Source: Saccharopolyspora dendranthemae
GTDB taxonomy: Bacteria > Actinomycetota > Actinomycetes > Mycobacteriales > Pseudonocardiaceae
NCBI RefSeq assembly: GCF_007829955.1
Contig: NZ_VIWX01000002.1
Coordinates: 682,001-746,000 of the forward strand
Direction: 5' to 3'
DNA: 64,000 nt
Part shown: piece after piece, positions 40,135 to 48,801 of the stretch
Numbering within the stretch: position 1 is the stretch's first letter
Layout: each line of letters starts with the position of its first letter
Notes under the pieces: generated by a model
Told to the model about the DNA's origin: nothing
Databases searched by the model: none
What the model saw: the letters and a program-made list of their open reading frames with translations, nothing else
Made by a program: the position numbers and the translations under genes

Positions 40135-40953
40135 TCAGGTGTAGTAGTTGCCGGGGCCGGTTCGGAGCTGGGTGATCTGCTCCGGGTCGTGGCCGTAGAT
40201 CACCTGAGCGTTGGTCCGCTCCTGGATGCCGCGGATCTTCTCCACGGATTCCAGCCACGCCACGGAGTCGTAGACGATGCCCGCTCCGATGGCCGGTGGC
40301 CCGTAGGACTCCCTGCGGTACAACGAGTCCGAGGCGAACAGCATGGTCCCGGAGTCGGCGAGGTCGACCTGCAGGCTCATCGTTCCCCACGTGTGCCCGG
40401 GAGTGCGCAGCAGCGTGACGCCGGGCAGCAGCTCGGTGTCCTCGCTGACGGTGTCCATCTCCAGCCCGTCGTAGTCGGACTTGATGTGCGCGCCCTTGTT
40501 GTAGCCGTCGAAGGAGAACGCGCCCTCCTTCTCCTTCTCGTCGACGATGATCTTCGTGCCCGCTCGCTGCCAGAACTGAGCGTTGGCCGCGTGATCCATG
40601 TGCAGGTGCGACAGCACGAGGTAGTCGATGTCGCCGGGCTCGACCTGCAGCTGCTGGAGGCGGGAGTCCAGCCACTCCTGCTCGGGCACGGTGTCGACCG
40701 GGAAGAACTGGTCGAGCCCGGTCGGGCCCCAGCGGTCCTCCCAATCGCGCGGAACTCCCGCGTCCCACATCAGCTTCTGGCCGTTGGGGTGTTCCAGGTA
40801 GACGACGTGCGTGGGGACCTCGACCCAGTCGCGCTGCTTCGCCGGCTGCTTCTGCGTGGCCATCCGGTTGGGGTCGATCAGCAGCCAGGTGAGGTCGGCG
40901 TGCATGGTTCCGGTCGGGATGATCGTGACCTTGATCTTGTCGTTGTCGGGCAT
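40135..40953 (-). CDS. Metallo-beta-lactamase-fold lactonase (AHL lactonase-like)
   Basis: 272 residues; ATG with GGGAGG upstream. Zinc-binding motif VLSHLHMDHAANA (H-x-H-x-D-H), a further His in RTPGHTWGTMSL, and the bridging Asp in MLFASDSLY, with VIYGHDPEQ at the end. This order matches N-acyl-homoserine lactonase (AiiA/AttM) and related lactonases. Substrates could be homoserine lactones or a catabolic lactone such as gamma-butyrolactone. It starts 12 nt after the alcohol dehydrogenase gene, so the pair may oxidise an alcohol or hydroxy-acid and open a lactone. Confidence 0.88.
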   Translation of the reverse strand: MPDNDKIKVTIIPTGTMHADLTWLLIDPNRMATQKQPAKQRDWVEVPTHVVYLEHPNGQKLMWDAGVPRDWEDRWGPTGLDQFFPVDTVPEQEWLDSRLQQLQVEPGDIDYLVLSHLHMDHAANAQFWQRAGTKIIVDEKEKEGAFSFDGYNKGAHIKSDYDGLEMDTVSEDTELLPGVTLLRTPGHTWGTMSLQVDLADSGTMLFASDSLYRRESYGPPAIGAGIVYDSVAWLESVEKIRGIQERTNAQVIYGHDPEQITQLRTGPGNYYT

Positions 40954-40965
40954 GCCGAGCCTCCC

Positions 40966-42081
40966 TCACTGGTGCACGATGACGCCTCGGATGAGCTTTC
41001 CGTCCTTGAGGTCCTGGTAGCCCTCGTTGACCTGGTCGAGGGTGTAGGTCTTGGTGACCAGCTCGTCGAGCTTGAGGCCGCCGGTGTTCCACAGCCGGAG
41101 CAGCTTGATGATGTCGTGCTGCGGGTTGCACGAGCCGAACTGCGCGCCCCGGATGACCTTCTCGTTGCGGGTGAACATCGCGCTGGGCAGCTGGATGGTC
41201 AGGTTCTCCGGGTTCGCCTGGCCGACCACGACGATCGTGCCGCCCTTGCCGACGATGTCGAAGGCCTGCCGGACGACGACCTCGTCCACGACGCCGACGG
41301 TCAAGATCGCCTGATCGGCACCCTCGCCCCAGGTCAGCTCGTTGACCTTGGCCGCTGCGTCCGCCGCGTCGGCGAAGACGTGGGTCGCCCCGAGCGCCAT
41401 CGCGGTCTCCCGCTTGAACTCCACCGGGTCGACGACGACCACGTACTTGGCCCCGGCGTGGGCCGCGCCTTGCACGGAGTTGATCCCGACCCCGCCCGAC
41501 CCGTAGATCACCGCGGTGTCACCGGCTTTCACGCCTCCGGCGTTGACCGCGGAGCCCCAGCCCGTCGGCACGCCGCAACCGGCGAGCACGGCCACGTCCA
41601 GCGGGAGCCACGGGTCGACCTTCACCGCGGAGCGGGCCGGGATGGTGGCGCGTTCGGAGAACGTGCCGAGCATGCACATCCCGCCGAGGTCGCGGCCGTC
41701 CCGGTGGTAGCGGAAGGTGCCGTCGGGCATGTTGCCCTTGAGGATGTTCGCGCCCAGGTTGCACAGGTTCGAGTGACCGGAGGCGCAGTACCGGCAGACG
41801 CCGCAGCTGGGCATGAAGCTGCACACCACGTGGTCGCCGGGTTCGACGTGCGTCACCCCGGGTCCGACCGACTCGATGATCCCGGCGCCCTCGTGGCCTC
41901 CGACGATGGGGTACCGGGGCGAATTTCCGTAGACCCCGTCGGTCAGGTGCAGGTCGGAGTGGCACAGGCCGGCGGCGGTGAACTTGATGTGCACCTCGCC
42001 GACCTTCGGTTCGTCGACGTCGAGCTCGACGATGTCGAACTCCTTGCTTCCTTCTTCCAGGACTGCAGCGCGGGTCTTCAT
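40966..42081 (-). CDS. NDMA-dependent (mycofactocin-type) zinc alcohol dehydrogenase
   Basis: 371 residues; ATG with AGAGGTGA upstream. Medium-chain dehydrogenase with catalytic Zn ligands (GLCHSDLH, GGHEGAGII), a structural-Zn lobe (CGVCRYCASGHSNLCN) and a Rossmann loop VIYGSGGVGINSVQGAAHAG. Overall length and the MKTRAAVLEEG start fit the NDMA-dependent family in which NAD stays bound and electrons pass to mycofactocin. It leads a two-gene unit with the lactonase and is divergent from the PrpD operon across mirrored operator sites. This is the second probable mycofactocin client in the window. Confidence 0.9.
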   Translation of the reverse strand: MKTRAAVLEEGSKEFDIVELDVDEPKVGEVHIKFTAAGLCHSDLHLTDGVYGNSPRYPIVGGHEGAGIIESVGPGVTHVEPGDHVVCSFMPSCGVCRYCASGHSNLCNLGANILKGNMPDGTFRYHRDGRDLGGMCMLGTFSERATIPARSAVKVDPWLPLDVAVLAGCGVPTGWGSAVNAGGVKAGDTAVIYGSGGVGINSVQGAAHAGAKYVVVVDPVEFKRETAMALGATHVFADAADAAAKVNELTWGEGADQAILTVGVVDEVVVRQAFDIVGKGGTIVVVGQANPENLTIQLPSAMFTRNEKVIRGAQFGSCNPQHDIIKLLRLWNTGGLKLDELVTKTYTLDQVNEGYQDLKDGKLIRGVIVHQ

Positions 42082-42213
42082 CGATCACCTCTGCGGACGT
42101 GGTGGAAGTGCGAGGGCGCGAGCGAGGAGGGGCGTGCGCCGCCCCTGAAGTCCGGTGGAGCGTGCGATCCGGGCCGGGGAGAGCCCGGCGACTGGCGGGA
42201 TTCGTACTCAGAT

Positions 42214-42357
42214 ATGTACGGCCAAAGCTCCGGTAGTTTCTCGCCGCGTGCGGAGGGTGTCAAGTCGGGAGTCGGAATGCCCGTTCTGCCAAAAGGATTA
42301 GTGCACACGGGTGGGCGTTGACAGCGGACGACCGTCCTTGCACGATTGGCCGTACAT
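42214..42357. promoter_or_regulatory. Divergent promoters with mirrored TTGGCCGTACAT operators
   Basis: TTGGCCGTACAT occurs on the plus strand at 42346-42357 and on the minus strand at 42225-42214, each just downstream of a promoter candidate. Plus: TTGACA 42318-42323, 17 nt, CACGAT 42341-42346. Minus: TTGACA 42263-42258, 17 nt, GAAACT 42240-42235. One regulator could repress both operons. The gap 42082-42436 shows nothing else. Confidence 0.65.
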
Positions 42358-42436
42358 TATGCAACCCGCGCGGTACCCGCAGCGAGTCCCGGCCCGGGGT
42401 TCGCGTCGCACGCACCGTGCACGATCGGGAGCGCGG

Positions 42437-43672
42437 ATGACATCGACCGCTGAGACGTTGGCGCGGTGGGCGCACGACCTCGTCCCGGAGTCCGAGGAAC
42501 TCGTCCTCGCGCAGCGCTCCCTGGTCGACACCCTCGCGGTCACCCTCGCCGCCCGCGACGACGAGCTGGTCGGCATCGCTTCCGGGCTGTCCGACGCGGC
42601 GCGCTGGGCGGCGGTGGGGCACGTGCTGGACTTCGACGACCTCCACATGGAGTCGACCGCGCACATCAGCGTGGTCTGCGTCCCCGCGACGCTCGCGGCC
42701 GGTGGCGATGCGCGCGCGTACCTGGCGGGAGCCGGTGTCATGGCGCGCATCGGTGTCGCGCTCGGCTGGTCGCACTACGCGGAGGGCTGGCACGCGACGT
42801 GCACCGCGGGAGCACCCGGCGCGGCCGTCGCCGCCGCCGTCGCCCTCGGGTTGTCGCCCGAGCGGATCGCGACCGCGATCGCCCTCGCGGTGCCCGCCGC
42901 CGGGGGCGTGCAGCGCGCGTTCGGCACCTCGGGCAAGCCCCTGCAGGTCGGGTTCGCCGCAGACGCCGGGGTTCGGGCGGCCCGGTTGGCGGCAGCCGGT
43001 GCCACGGCGGACCCGGGCGCGCTGGACGCCTGGCTGCGGCTGGTCGGCGGTGACCCCGCGCGAATCGCCGTGACCGGCCCTGCTGTTCCCGGTGGCCTGG
43101 CGATCAAGATGTTCCCGTGCTGCTACGCCCTGCAGCGGCCGATCAGCGCGCTGCGCGAGCGGCTGCCCGGCCCGATCGCCGCCGACGAGGTGGACCAGAT
43201 CGTCGTGCGCACGCCCGGATGCGCGGTGCAACCGCTGATCCACCACCGGCCGAGCACCGGTCTGCAGGGCAAGTTCAGCATGGAGTACGCCGTCGCGGCC
43301 GCCGTGCTCGACCCGCACCCCGGGTTCGCCAGCTTCACCGACCAGGCCGTGAACCGTCCGGAGGCCCAGCGCCTCGTGCGGCGGGTGACGGTGGAGGAAA
43401 CGCCTGGTGGGGACTGGCTCCTGGCCGGGCAGGTCGAGATCACCGCGGCGCTGCGGGACGGAACCCGGCAGGTCGTCGAGCTGGAGCTGCCCCCGGGATC
43501 GCCCGGACGACCTCCGTCCGAACAGGACGTGAGAGCGAAAGTCGCCGACTGCGGCCGTGATGTACCGGAACTGCTGTCCGGAGTGGACTGGGAGCGCGCC
43601 GCCGCGCTCCTCGCGGGCCAGCTTCCCGGCGCCGCGCAACCGATCAGCCGACACGAGAAGGACCCAGCGTGA
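42437..43672 (+). CDS. MmgE/PrpD family protein
   Basis: 411 residues; ATG with GGGAG upstream. Family landmarks: RSLVDTLAVTLAARDDE, GHVLDFDDLHMES (the H-x-x-D-F-D-D motif), GWSHYAEGWHATCTAG, GTSGKPLQVGFAADAGVRAARLAAAG and KMFPCCYALQRPISAL. Members include 2-methylcitrate dehydratase and cis-aconitate decarboxylase (itaconate synthesis), acting on tricarboxylic or dicarboxylic acids. It leads a four-gene operon with an acyl-CoA dehydrogenase, GntR and CaiB-type transferase, suggesting a branched C4-C7 diacid pathway. Its last 4 nt overlap the next gene. Confidence 0.9.
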   Translation: MTSTAETLARWAHDLVPESEELVLAQRSLVDTLAVTLAARDDELVGIASGLSDAARWAAVGHVLDFDDLHMESTAHISVVCVPATLAAGGDARAYLAGAGVMARIGVALGWSHYAEGWHATCTAGAPGAAVAAAVALGLSPERIATAIALAVPAAGGVQRAFGTSGKPLQVGFAADAGVRAARLAAAGATADPGALDAWLRLVGGDPARIAVTGPAVPGGLAIKMFPCCYALQRPISALRERLPGPIAADEVDQIVVRTPGCAVQPLIHHRPSTGLQGKFSMEYAVAAAVLDPHPGFASFTDQAVNRPEAQRLVRRVTVEETPGGDWLLAGQVEITAALRDGTRQVVELELPPGSPGRPPSEQDVRAKVADCGRDVPELLSGVDWERAAALLAGQLPGAAQPISRHEKDPA

Positions 43673-44826
43673 GCACCCTCAACGAGCAAGAGCAGGCGAT
43701 CGTCGACACCGTGCGCGATTTCGTCGACCGCGACGTGCGTCCGGTCGCCCGGGACCTCGAACACGCCGACGAGTACCCCGAGAAGCTGATCGAGCAGATG
43801 AAGCGGCTGGGCATCTTCGGCCTCGCCGTCCCCGAGCCCTACGGCGAAGTTGCCGTGTCGACCCCGTGCTACGTGCAGGTCACCGAGCAGCTCGCGCGGG
43901 GCTGGATGAGCCTGGCAGGAGCGATGGGCGGGCACACGGTCGTCGCCAAGCTGATCCACACCTTCGGCACCGAGCAGCAGAAGGATCGCTACCTGCCGAA
44001 GATGGCCACCGGCGAGATCCGCGCCACGATGGCGCTCACCGAACCCGGTGGTGGATCGGACCTGCAGGCGCTGACGACCCACGCGGTCCGCGACGGCGAC
44101 CACTACGTGATCAACGGGTCGAAGACGTGGATCACCAACGCTCGCCGATCGCAGCTGATCGCGCTGCTGTGCAAGACCGATCCGGACGCGGAACCGCGGC
44201 ACCGGGGGATCAGCATCATCCTGGTCGAACCCGGTGACGGCTTCACCGTCTCCAGGGACCTGCCCAAGCTCGGTTACAAGGGCGTCGAGAGCTGCGAGCT
44301 GTCCTTCGCCGACCACCGCGCCCCGGTGGACGCGCTGCTCGGCGGCGAGGAGGGCCGCGGGTTCGCGCAGATGATGAAGGGCCTGGAGATCGGGCGAATC
44401 CAGGTCGCCTCACGGGCTTTGGGCGTGGCCCGCGCCGCGCTGGACGACGCCCTGCGTTACTCGCAGGAGCGGGAGAGCTTCGGCAAACCGATCTGGAAGC
44501 ACCAGTCGGTCGGCAACCACCTCGCCGACATGGCCACCAAGTACACCGCGGCCCGCCAGCTGGTGTTCCTGGCCGCCGACCGCTACGACGGCGGCCAGCG
44601 CTGCGACATGGAGGCCGGCATGGCCAAGCTGTACGCCTCGGAAGCCGCGATGGAGATCGCGCTCGACGCTGTCCGCGTGCACGGCGGTTACGGCTACTCG
44701 ACCGAGTTCGACGTGGAGCGCTACTTCCGCGACGCGCCGCTGATGATCGTCGGCGAGGGCACCAACGAGATCCAGCGCAACGTCATCACCTCCCAGCTGA
44801 TCGCACGCGGGGGAGTGGGAAGGTGA
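43669..44826 (+). CDS. Acyl-CoA dehydrogenase
   Basis: 385 residues, family length; its GTG start overlaps the preceding stop by 4 nt. Signatures: MALTEPGGGSDLQALTTHAVRDGDHYVINGSKTWITNA (FAD/substrate region) and RVHGGYGYSTEFDVERYFRDAPLMIVGEGTNEIQRNVI with the catalytic Glu in the short-chain-type position. It would introduce a trans-2 double bond into an acyl-CoA using FAD, with electrons going to ETF. With a CoA-transferase in the operon, a diacid or branched short-chain CoA ester is the likely substrate. Confidence 0.95.
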   Translation: MSTLNEQEQAIVDTVRDFVDRDVRPVARDLEHADEYPEKLIEQMKRLGIFGLAVPEPYGEVAVSTPCYVQVTEQLARGWMSLAGAMGGHTVVAKLIHTFGTEQQKDRYLPKMATGEIRATMALTEPGGGSDLQALTTHAVRDGDHYVINGSKTWITNARRSQLIALLCKTDPDAEPRHRGISIILVEPGDGFTVSRDLPKLGYKGVESCELSFADHRAPVDALLGGEEGRGFAQMMKGLEIGRIQVASRALGVARAALDDALRYSQERESFGKPIWKHQSVGNHLADMATKYTAARQLVFLAADRYDGGQRCDMEAGMAKLYASEAAMEIALDAVRVHGGYGYSTEFDVERYFRDAPLMIVGEGTNEIQRNVITSQLIARGGVGR

Positions 44827-44905
44827 CCGGGCAGCGCCGCACGTGCCACCGGACGGCCGCGGTGCCGGCGCGATCGGCGCCGCGGACGGGCTACGGCGAG
44901 GTGCG

Positions 44906-45655
44906 ATGAACAGCAAGGACCAGAGCGGCGAGGCGGCGTACAAGGTGGTCGCGCGGGAGCTGAGGCAGGGAATCCTGCAGCGCCGCTACGCCGACGGCAC
45001 GCGCCTGCCGACGGAGGCCGAGCTCGCCACCGAGTACCAGGTCAGCCGTCAGACGGTGCGCCGCGCGTTCCACGACCTGGTGGCCGAGGGAATGGTCTAC
45101 CGCGTGCCCGGACGGGGTACGTTCGCGGCGCCCCGCGACGGCCAGTACCTGCGCCAGTTCGGGTCCATCGAGGACCTGATGGGGCTGTCGCTGGACACCC
45201 AGCTCGAGGTGCTCCGGCCGTTGCGCAGGCAGGTCGACATCGAATCCGCCAGTCGGCTCCGGCTGGACAGCGACGTCGTGCACACCGTGGTCTTCCGGCG
45301 CACGCACTTCGGCGATTCGTTCTGCCACACCACGGTTCACCTGCATCCCGCGGCGGCGGCCGCCCTCGACGACGTGCCGGAGCTGGGGCAGGAGGGCGCA
45401 GTCAGCGATGCCACCATCATCGGTCTGCTGGACACGCGATTGCCCTCGCCCATAGCCGAAGCCGAGCAGAGCATCACCGCTGCGGCCGCCGAGCGCACGC
45501 TCGCCGATGCGCTCGGCTGCCAGGTCGGTGATCCGCTGCTGCGCGTCGACCGGACCTACCTGACCACCGATCTGCAACCGGTCGAGCTGGCGATCAACCA
45601 CTTCCTGCCCGAGCAGTACTCCTACCGCGTGAAGCTCCGCCGCAACACGCACTGA
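44906..45655 (+). CDS. GntR-family regulator, HutC/UTRA subfamily
   Basis: 249 residues from the ATG at 44906. DNA-binding domain: AYKVVARELRQGILQRRYADGTRLPTEAELATEYQVSRQTVRRAFHDLVAEGMVYRVPGRGTF. UTRA domain: ESASRLRLDSDVVHTVVFRRTHFGDSFCHTTVHL, IAEAEQSITAAAAERTLADALGCQVGDPLLRVDRTYL. These regulators sense a small catabolite. Its place inside the PrpD/acyl-CoA dehydrogenase/CaiB operon makes it the best candidate to bind the mirrored TTGGCCGTACAT sites at 42214-42357. Confidence 0.93.
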   Translation: MNSKDQSGEAAYKVVARELRQGILQRRYADGTRLPTEAELATEYQVSRQTVRRAFHDLVAEGMVYRVPGRGTFAAPRDGQYLRQFGSIEDLMGLSLDTQLEVLRPLRRQVDIESASRLRLDSDVVHTVVFRRTHFGDSFCHTTVHLHPAAAAALDDVPELGQEGAVSDATIIGLLDTRLPSPIAEAEQSITAAAAERTLADALGCQVGDPLLRVDRTYLTTDLQPVELAINHFLPEQYSYRVKLRRNTH

Positions 45656-45686
45656 CGCCGCTCACCACAACCGGGAGGACGAGCAC

Positions 45687-46829
45687 ATGCTTCCCCTCGA
45701 AGGCATCGTCGTGGTCGCCCTGGAACAGGCCGTCGCCACACCGTTCGCGAGTCGCCAGCTGGCCGATCTCGGTGCGCGGGTGATCAAGGTCGAACGAGAC
45801 GGCGGCGACTTCGCCCGGGACTACGACGCCACGGTCAACGGCATGTCCAGCCACTTCGTGTGGCTCAACCGGAACAAGGAGAGCGTCGTCCTCGACCTCA
45901 AGTCCGAGGGAGGGCGGGCGTCCATGCACCAGCTGCTGGCCAAGGCGGACGTGTTCCTGCAGAACCTCGCGCCCGGCGCCGCGGCGAGGCTGGGCTTCGG
46001 CGCCGACGAGCTCCGCTCGCGCCACCCGCGGCTGATCATCGGCGACCTGTCGGGCTACGGGAGCGACGGGCCCTACCGCGACAAGAAGGCCTACGACCTG
46101 CTCGTGCAGTGCGAGGCGGGACTGGTCTCGATCACCGGTGGTCGCGAGGAGCCGGCCAAGGCGGGGATCTCGGTCGCCGACATCGCGGGCGGCATGTACA
46201 CCTACACCGGCGTGCTCACGGCGCTCTACGAACGCGAGCGCACGGGCGAGGGCAGCGCTTTCGAGGTGTCCCTCCTGGACGCTCTCGCGGAGTGGATGGG
46301 ATTTCCGTACTACTACGCGGTGTACGGCGGGAAGTCCCCGTCCCGGACCGGTGCGAGGCATGCCGCGATCGCGCCGTACGGCCCGTTCCGCGCGGGGGAC
46401 GGATCCCAGGTGTTCCTGGCGGTCCAGAACGACCGCGAGTGGCGGAAGCTGTGCGAGACCGTGCTGGAAGACCCGGAGCTGGCGGATGATCCGCGGTTCG
46501 CGACGAACCCGGATCGCGTCGACCACGAGCGGGAGCTCACCGCTGCGATCGAGGTCGCCTTCGCCGAGCTGGCCGCGCAGGATGTCGTCGAGCGCCTGGA
46601 CCGAGCCCAGATCGCCAACGCCCGGATGCGCACCGTGCAGGAGTTCGCCGACCACCCCCAGCTGGCCGAACGCGGCCGCTGGCACGAGGTCGACTCGCCG
46701 GTCGGCCCCCTCCGAACGTTGCAGCCCCCGGTGACCGCTCCCGGCCGCGCACCCCGCATGGACCCCATCCCCAGCATCGGCGAGCACACCGAATCCGTCC
46801 TCGCCGAGCTCGACGAAGACCCGGCCTGA
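45687..46829 (+). CDS. CaiB/BaiF family CoA-transferase
   Basis: 380 residues; ATG with GGGAGGA upstream. Family III CoA-transferase features: VVVALEQAVATPFASRQLADLGARVIKVER, the catalytic Asp in DKKAYDLLVQCEAGL, and ISVADIAGGMYTYTGVLTALYERERTGEGSAFEVSLLDALAEWM. It moves CoA between carboxylates through a mixed anhydride on Asp. It is the last gene of the operon and ends 12 nt from the convergent CGNR gene. The partner acid may be the product of the PrpD-type protein. Confidence 0.94.
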   Translation: MLPLEGIVVVALEQAVATPFASRQLADLGARVIKVERDGGDFARDYDATVNGMSSHFVWLNRNKESVVLDLKSEGGRASMHQLLAKADVFLQNLAPGAAARLGFGADELRSRHPRLIIGDLSGYGSDGPYRDKKAYDLLVQCEAGLVSITGGREEPAKAGISVADIAGGMYTYTGVLTALYERERTGEGSAFEVSLLDALAEWMGFPYYYAVYGGKSPSRTGARHAAIAPYGPFRAGDGSQVFLAVQNDREWRKLCETVLEDPELADDPRFATNPDRVDHERELTAAIEVAFAELAAQDVVERLDRAQIANARMRTVQEFADHPQLAERGRWHEVDSPVGPLRTLQPPVTAPGRAPRMDPIPSIGEHTESVLAELDEDPA

Positions 46830-46841
46830 GTTCGGAGGTGC

Positions 46842-47378
46842 TCAGCCGCGCTTGCGGGCAGCGAAGCTTCGGGCCTTGTCGCGGTTGCCGCAGACCTGCA
46901 TGGAGCACCAGCGCCGGCTGCGGTTCTTCGTCGAGTCCCAGAACACCCAGCCGCAGTCCTCGGCCGGGCAGCGCTTGACCCGGGCGACCTCCCCGGTGAT
47001 CAGCACGGAGGCGAGCGCTGAGGCGATGGTCGCCAGCGCTCGCGACGTCGCGGGCAGTTCCGGATCCGGTTGCAGCACCGAGTCCGGGGTGAGCGAGACC
47101 AGCAGCGGGACGTCGCGCAGGACCGAGTCGGCGTCCGCGAGCACGTGCGAGCGCTGCTCCTCGGTGCCGAACAGTTCGCGGACGCCGCTGCGCAACCGCA
47201 GGTAGCGGTCGCGGTCGGCGCCGGTCACCCGCGGTGTTCGGGTGGTGAGGCCGGTGGTGACCAGCCATCGGGCGACGTGGCTCGGCTCGCTCAGGGCGTC
47301 GGTCCCGTCCTCGACGTCGAGCGTGTTCGCGAAGGAAATCACCCACTCCGCGTGCGGGGATGGATCCATCCTGCTCAC
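46842..47378 (-). CDS. CGNR zinc-finger regulator
   Basis: 178 residues; GTG start at 47378. The C-terminal zinc finger is textbook: KRCPAEDCGWVFWDSTKNRSRRWCSMQVCGNRDKARSFAARKRG (C-x4-C ... C-x4-C-G-N-R). The N-terminal ABATE-type region is helical. These are stress or drug-linked transcription factors of actinomycetes. It is divergent from an MFS exporter, and a symmetrical operator candidate lies between them, the usual layout of an exporter and its local regulator. Confidence 0.92.
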   Translation of the reverse strand: MSRMDPSPHAEWVISFANTLDVEDGTDALSEPSHVARWLVTTGLTTRTPRVTGADRDRYLRLRSGVRELFGTEEQRSHVLADADSVLRDVPLLVSLTPDSVLQPDPELPATSRALATIASALASVLITGEVARVKRCPAEDCGWVFWDSTKNRSRRWCSMQVCGNRDKARSFAARKRG

Positions 47379-47395
47379 CCGCTCTCAGACGGCCA

Positions 47396-47423
47396 GTAAC
47401 CGGTCAAGACTCTGACAGGTTAC
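47396..47423. promoter_or_regulatory. Operator candidate between the CGNR regulator and MFS exporter
   Basis: GTAACCGGTCA (47396-47406) and TGACAGGTTAC (47413-47423) are inverted with one mismatch and a 6-nt spacer. It is the only strong dyad in the intergenic region. Confidence 0.6.
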
Positions 47424-47503
47424 CCGTTCGCCTTCTGCAACGCGCAGGATCCCGCTACGGTAGTCACCACCTAAAGTATTTAGCCGGTTATGTCGAGGGG
47501 GCG

Positions 47504-48769
47504 ATGATGGACGGGGTGGCCGAACGATCCGGGACCGCGCGGGCGGTTGATCGCAGCAGGCACAACACGGTCGTGCTCGTGGTGTTCACCGCGGTCACCA
47601 ACCTCGCCGACGGCGTGCTGAAGATCGCCCTGCCGCTGTTGGCGACCACCCTGACCAGCTCTCCCGGTCTGGTCGCGGCCGTGTCACTGGCCCTGACGCT
47701 GCCGTGGCTGCTCACCGCGCTGCACGTGGGCGTGCTGGTGGACCGGTTCGACCGGCGCGCGCTGCTGTGGCTGGCCAACGGGATGCGTCTGCTGACCCTC
47801 GCAGCCCTGCTCGCGGCCTGGACCTCGGACGCCCTGGGACTGCCGCTGCTGCTGGCCGGGAGCGCGGCCCTGGGCGTGGCCGAGGTGATCGCGCTGACCT
47901 CGGCGATGGCCTTGACCCCCTCGGCCGTCGGGCCGACGTGGCGGGAGCGGGCGAACGCGTGGATCACCGGTGCTGAAACGGTGTGCAACGAGTTCTGCGG
48001 TCCGTTCGTCGGCGGCATGCTGGTCGCGGTCGGCAGCACCTTCGCGCTCGGCGCCACCGCGGCCGGGTACGTGCTGGCCACTGCGGTGCTGGTGCTGCTG
48101 GCCGGCCGCTTCCGGGTCGTGCGGGAGGCGCGTGAGGTGAGCGTCAGCGCGCGGATCGGGGAGGGGCTGCGGTACCTGTGGGAACGCCGCCTGCTGCGGC
48201 TGATGGCCCTGGTGCTGACCGTGCTGTGCTCCTGCTGGGGAGCCTGGCTCGCGCTGATGCCGCTGATGGCCACCACCACGCTGGGCCTCGGTCCCCGGGA
48301 GTACGGGATGCTGCTGAGCGCACTGGGTGCGGGCGGACTCGTCGGAGCGTTGAGCGTCACCGCACTCAACCGCCTGATCGGGCAGCGCCGGGTGCTGTTC
48401 GCCGATCTCATCGGCACGTTCGCCATGGTCATCGCACCCGTGGTGACCACCGAGCTGTGGGTGCTGGCGGGAGGTGCGTTCCTCGGCGGGATGGGCGGCA
48501 CGTTGTGGGCCGTCAACGCCCGCACCATCGCCCAGCACCTCGTCGAACCCGAGATGATGGGCCGCTACAGCGCCGTGGCGCGGCTGTTCAGCTGGGGCGC
48601 GATGCCGGTGGGCGCCGGAGCGGTCGGGTTGCTCGGCGAGCTCTTCGGGATGCGCGCCGCGCTGGTCGTGTTCGCCGTCGCGGTGCTGATCACGATCCCG
48701 CCGTTTTTGCGCACCATGACACCGGGGGTTCTGGCCTCCGTCGAGCAGGGCGCGGCACCGGACCGGTGA
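47504..48769 (+). CDS. MFS exporter
   Basis: 421 residues from the ATG at 47504 (GAGGGGG upstream). Twelve membrane segments. Motifs: TALHVGVLVDRFDRRALLWLANGMR between segments 2 and 3 and TALNRLIGQRRVLFADLIGTF in the second half. It resembles the macrolide/enterobactin-type exporter branch (MefA/EntS), in which the loop reads G-x-x-x-D-R-x-x-R-R. Divergent pairing with a CGNR regulator fits efflux of a toxic or self-made compound. It ends 32 nt from the convergent isomerase gene. Confidence 0.92.
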   Translation: MMDGVAERSGTARAVDRSRHNTVVLVVFTAVTNLADGVLKIALPLLATTLTSSPGLVAAVSLALTLPWLLTALHVGVLVDRFDRRALLWLANGMRLLTLAALLAAWTSDALGLPLLLAGSAALGVAEVIALTSAMALTPSAVGPTWRERANAWITGAETVCNEFCGPFVGGMLVAVGSTFALGATAAGYVLATAVLVLLAGRFRVVREAREVSVSARIGEGLRYLWERRLLRLMALVLTVLCSCWGAWLALMPLMATTTLGLGPREYGMLLSALGAGGLVGALSVTALNRLIGQRRVLFADLIGTFAMVIAPVVTTELWVLAGGAFLGGMGGTLWAVNARTIAQHLVEPEMMGRYSAVARLFSWGAMPVGAGAVGLLGELFGMRAALVVFAVAVLITIPPFLRTMTPGVLASVEQGAAPDR

Positions 48770-48801
48770 ACGCCGGCTGGAATCCACCGGCCGGTGCCCT
48801 C

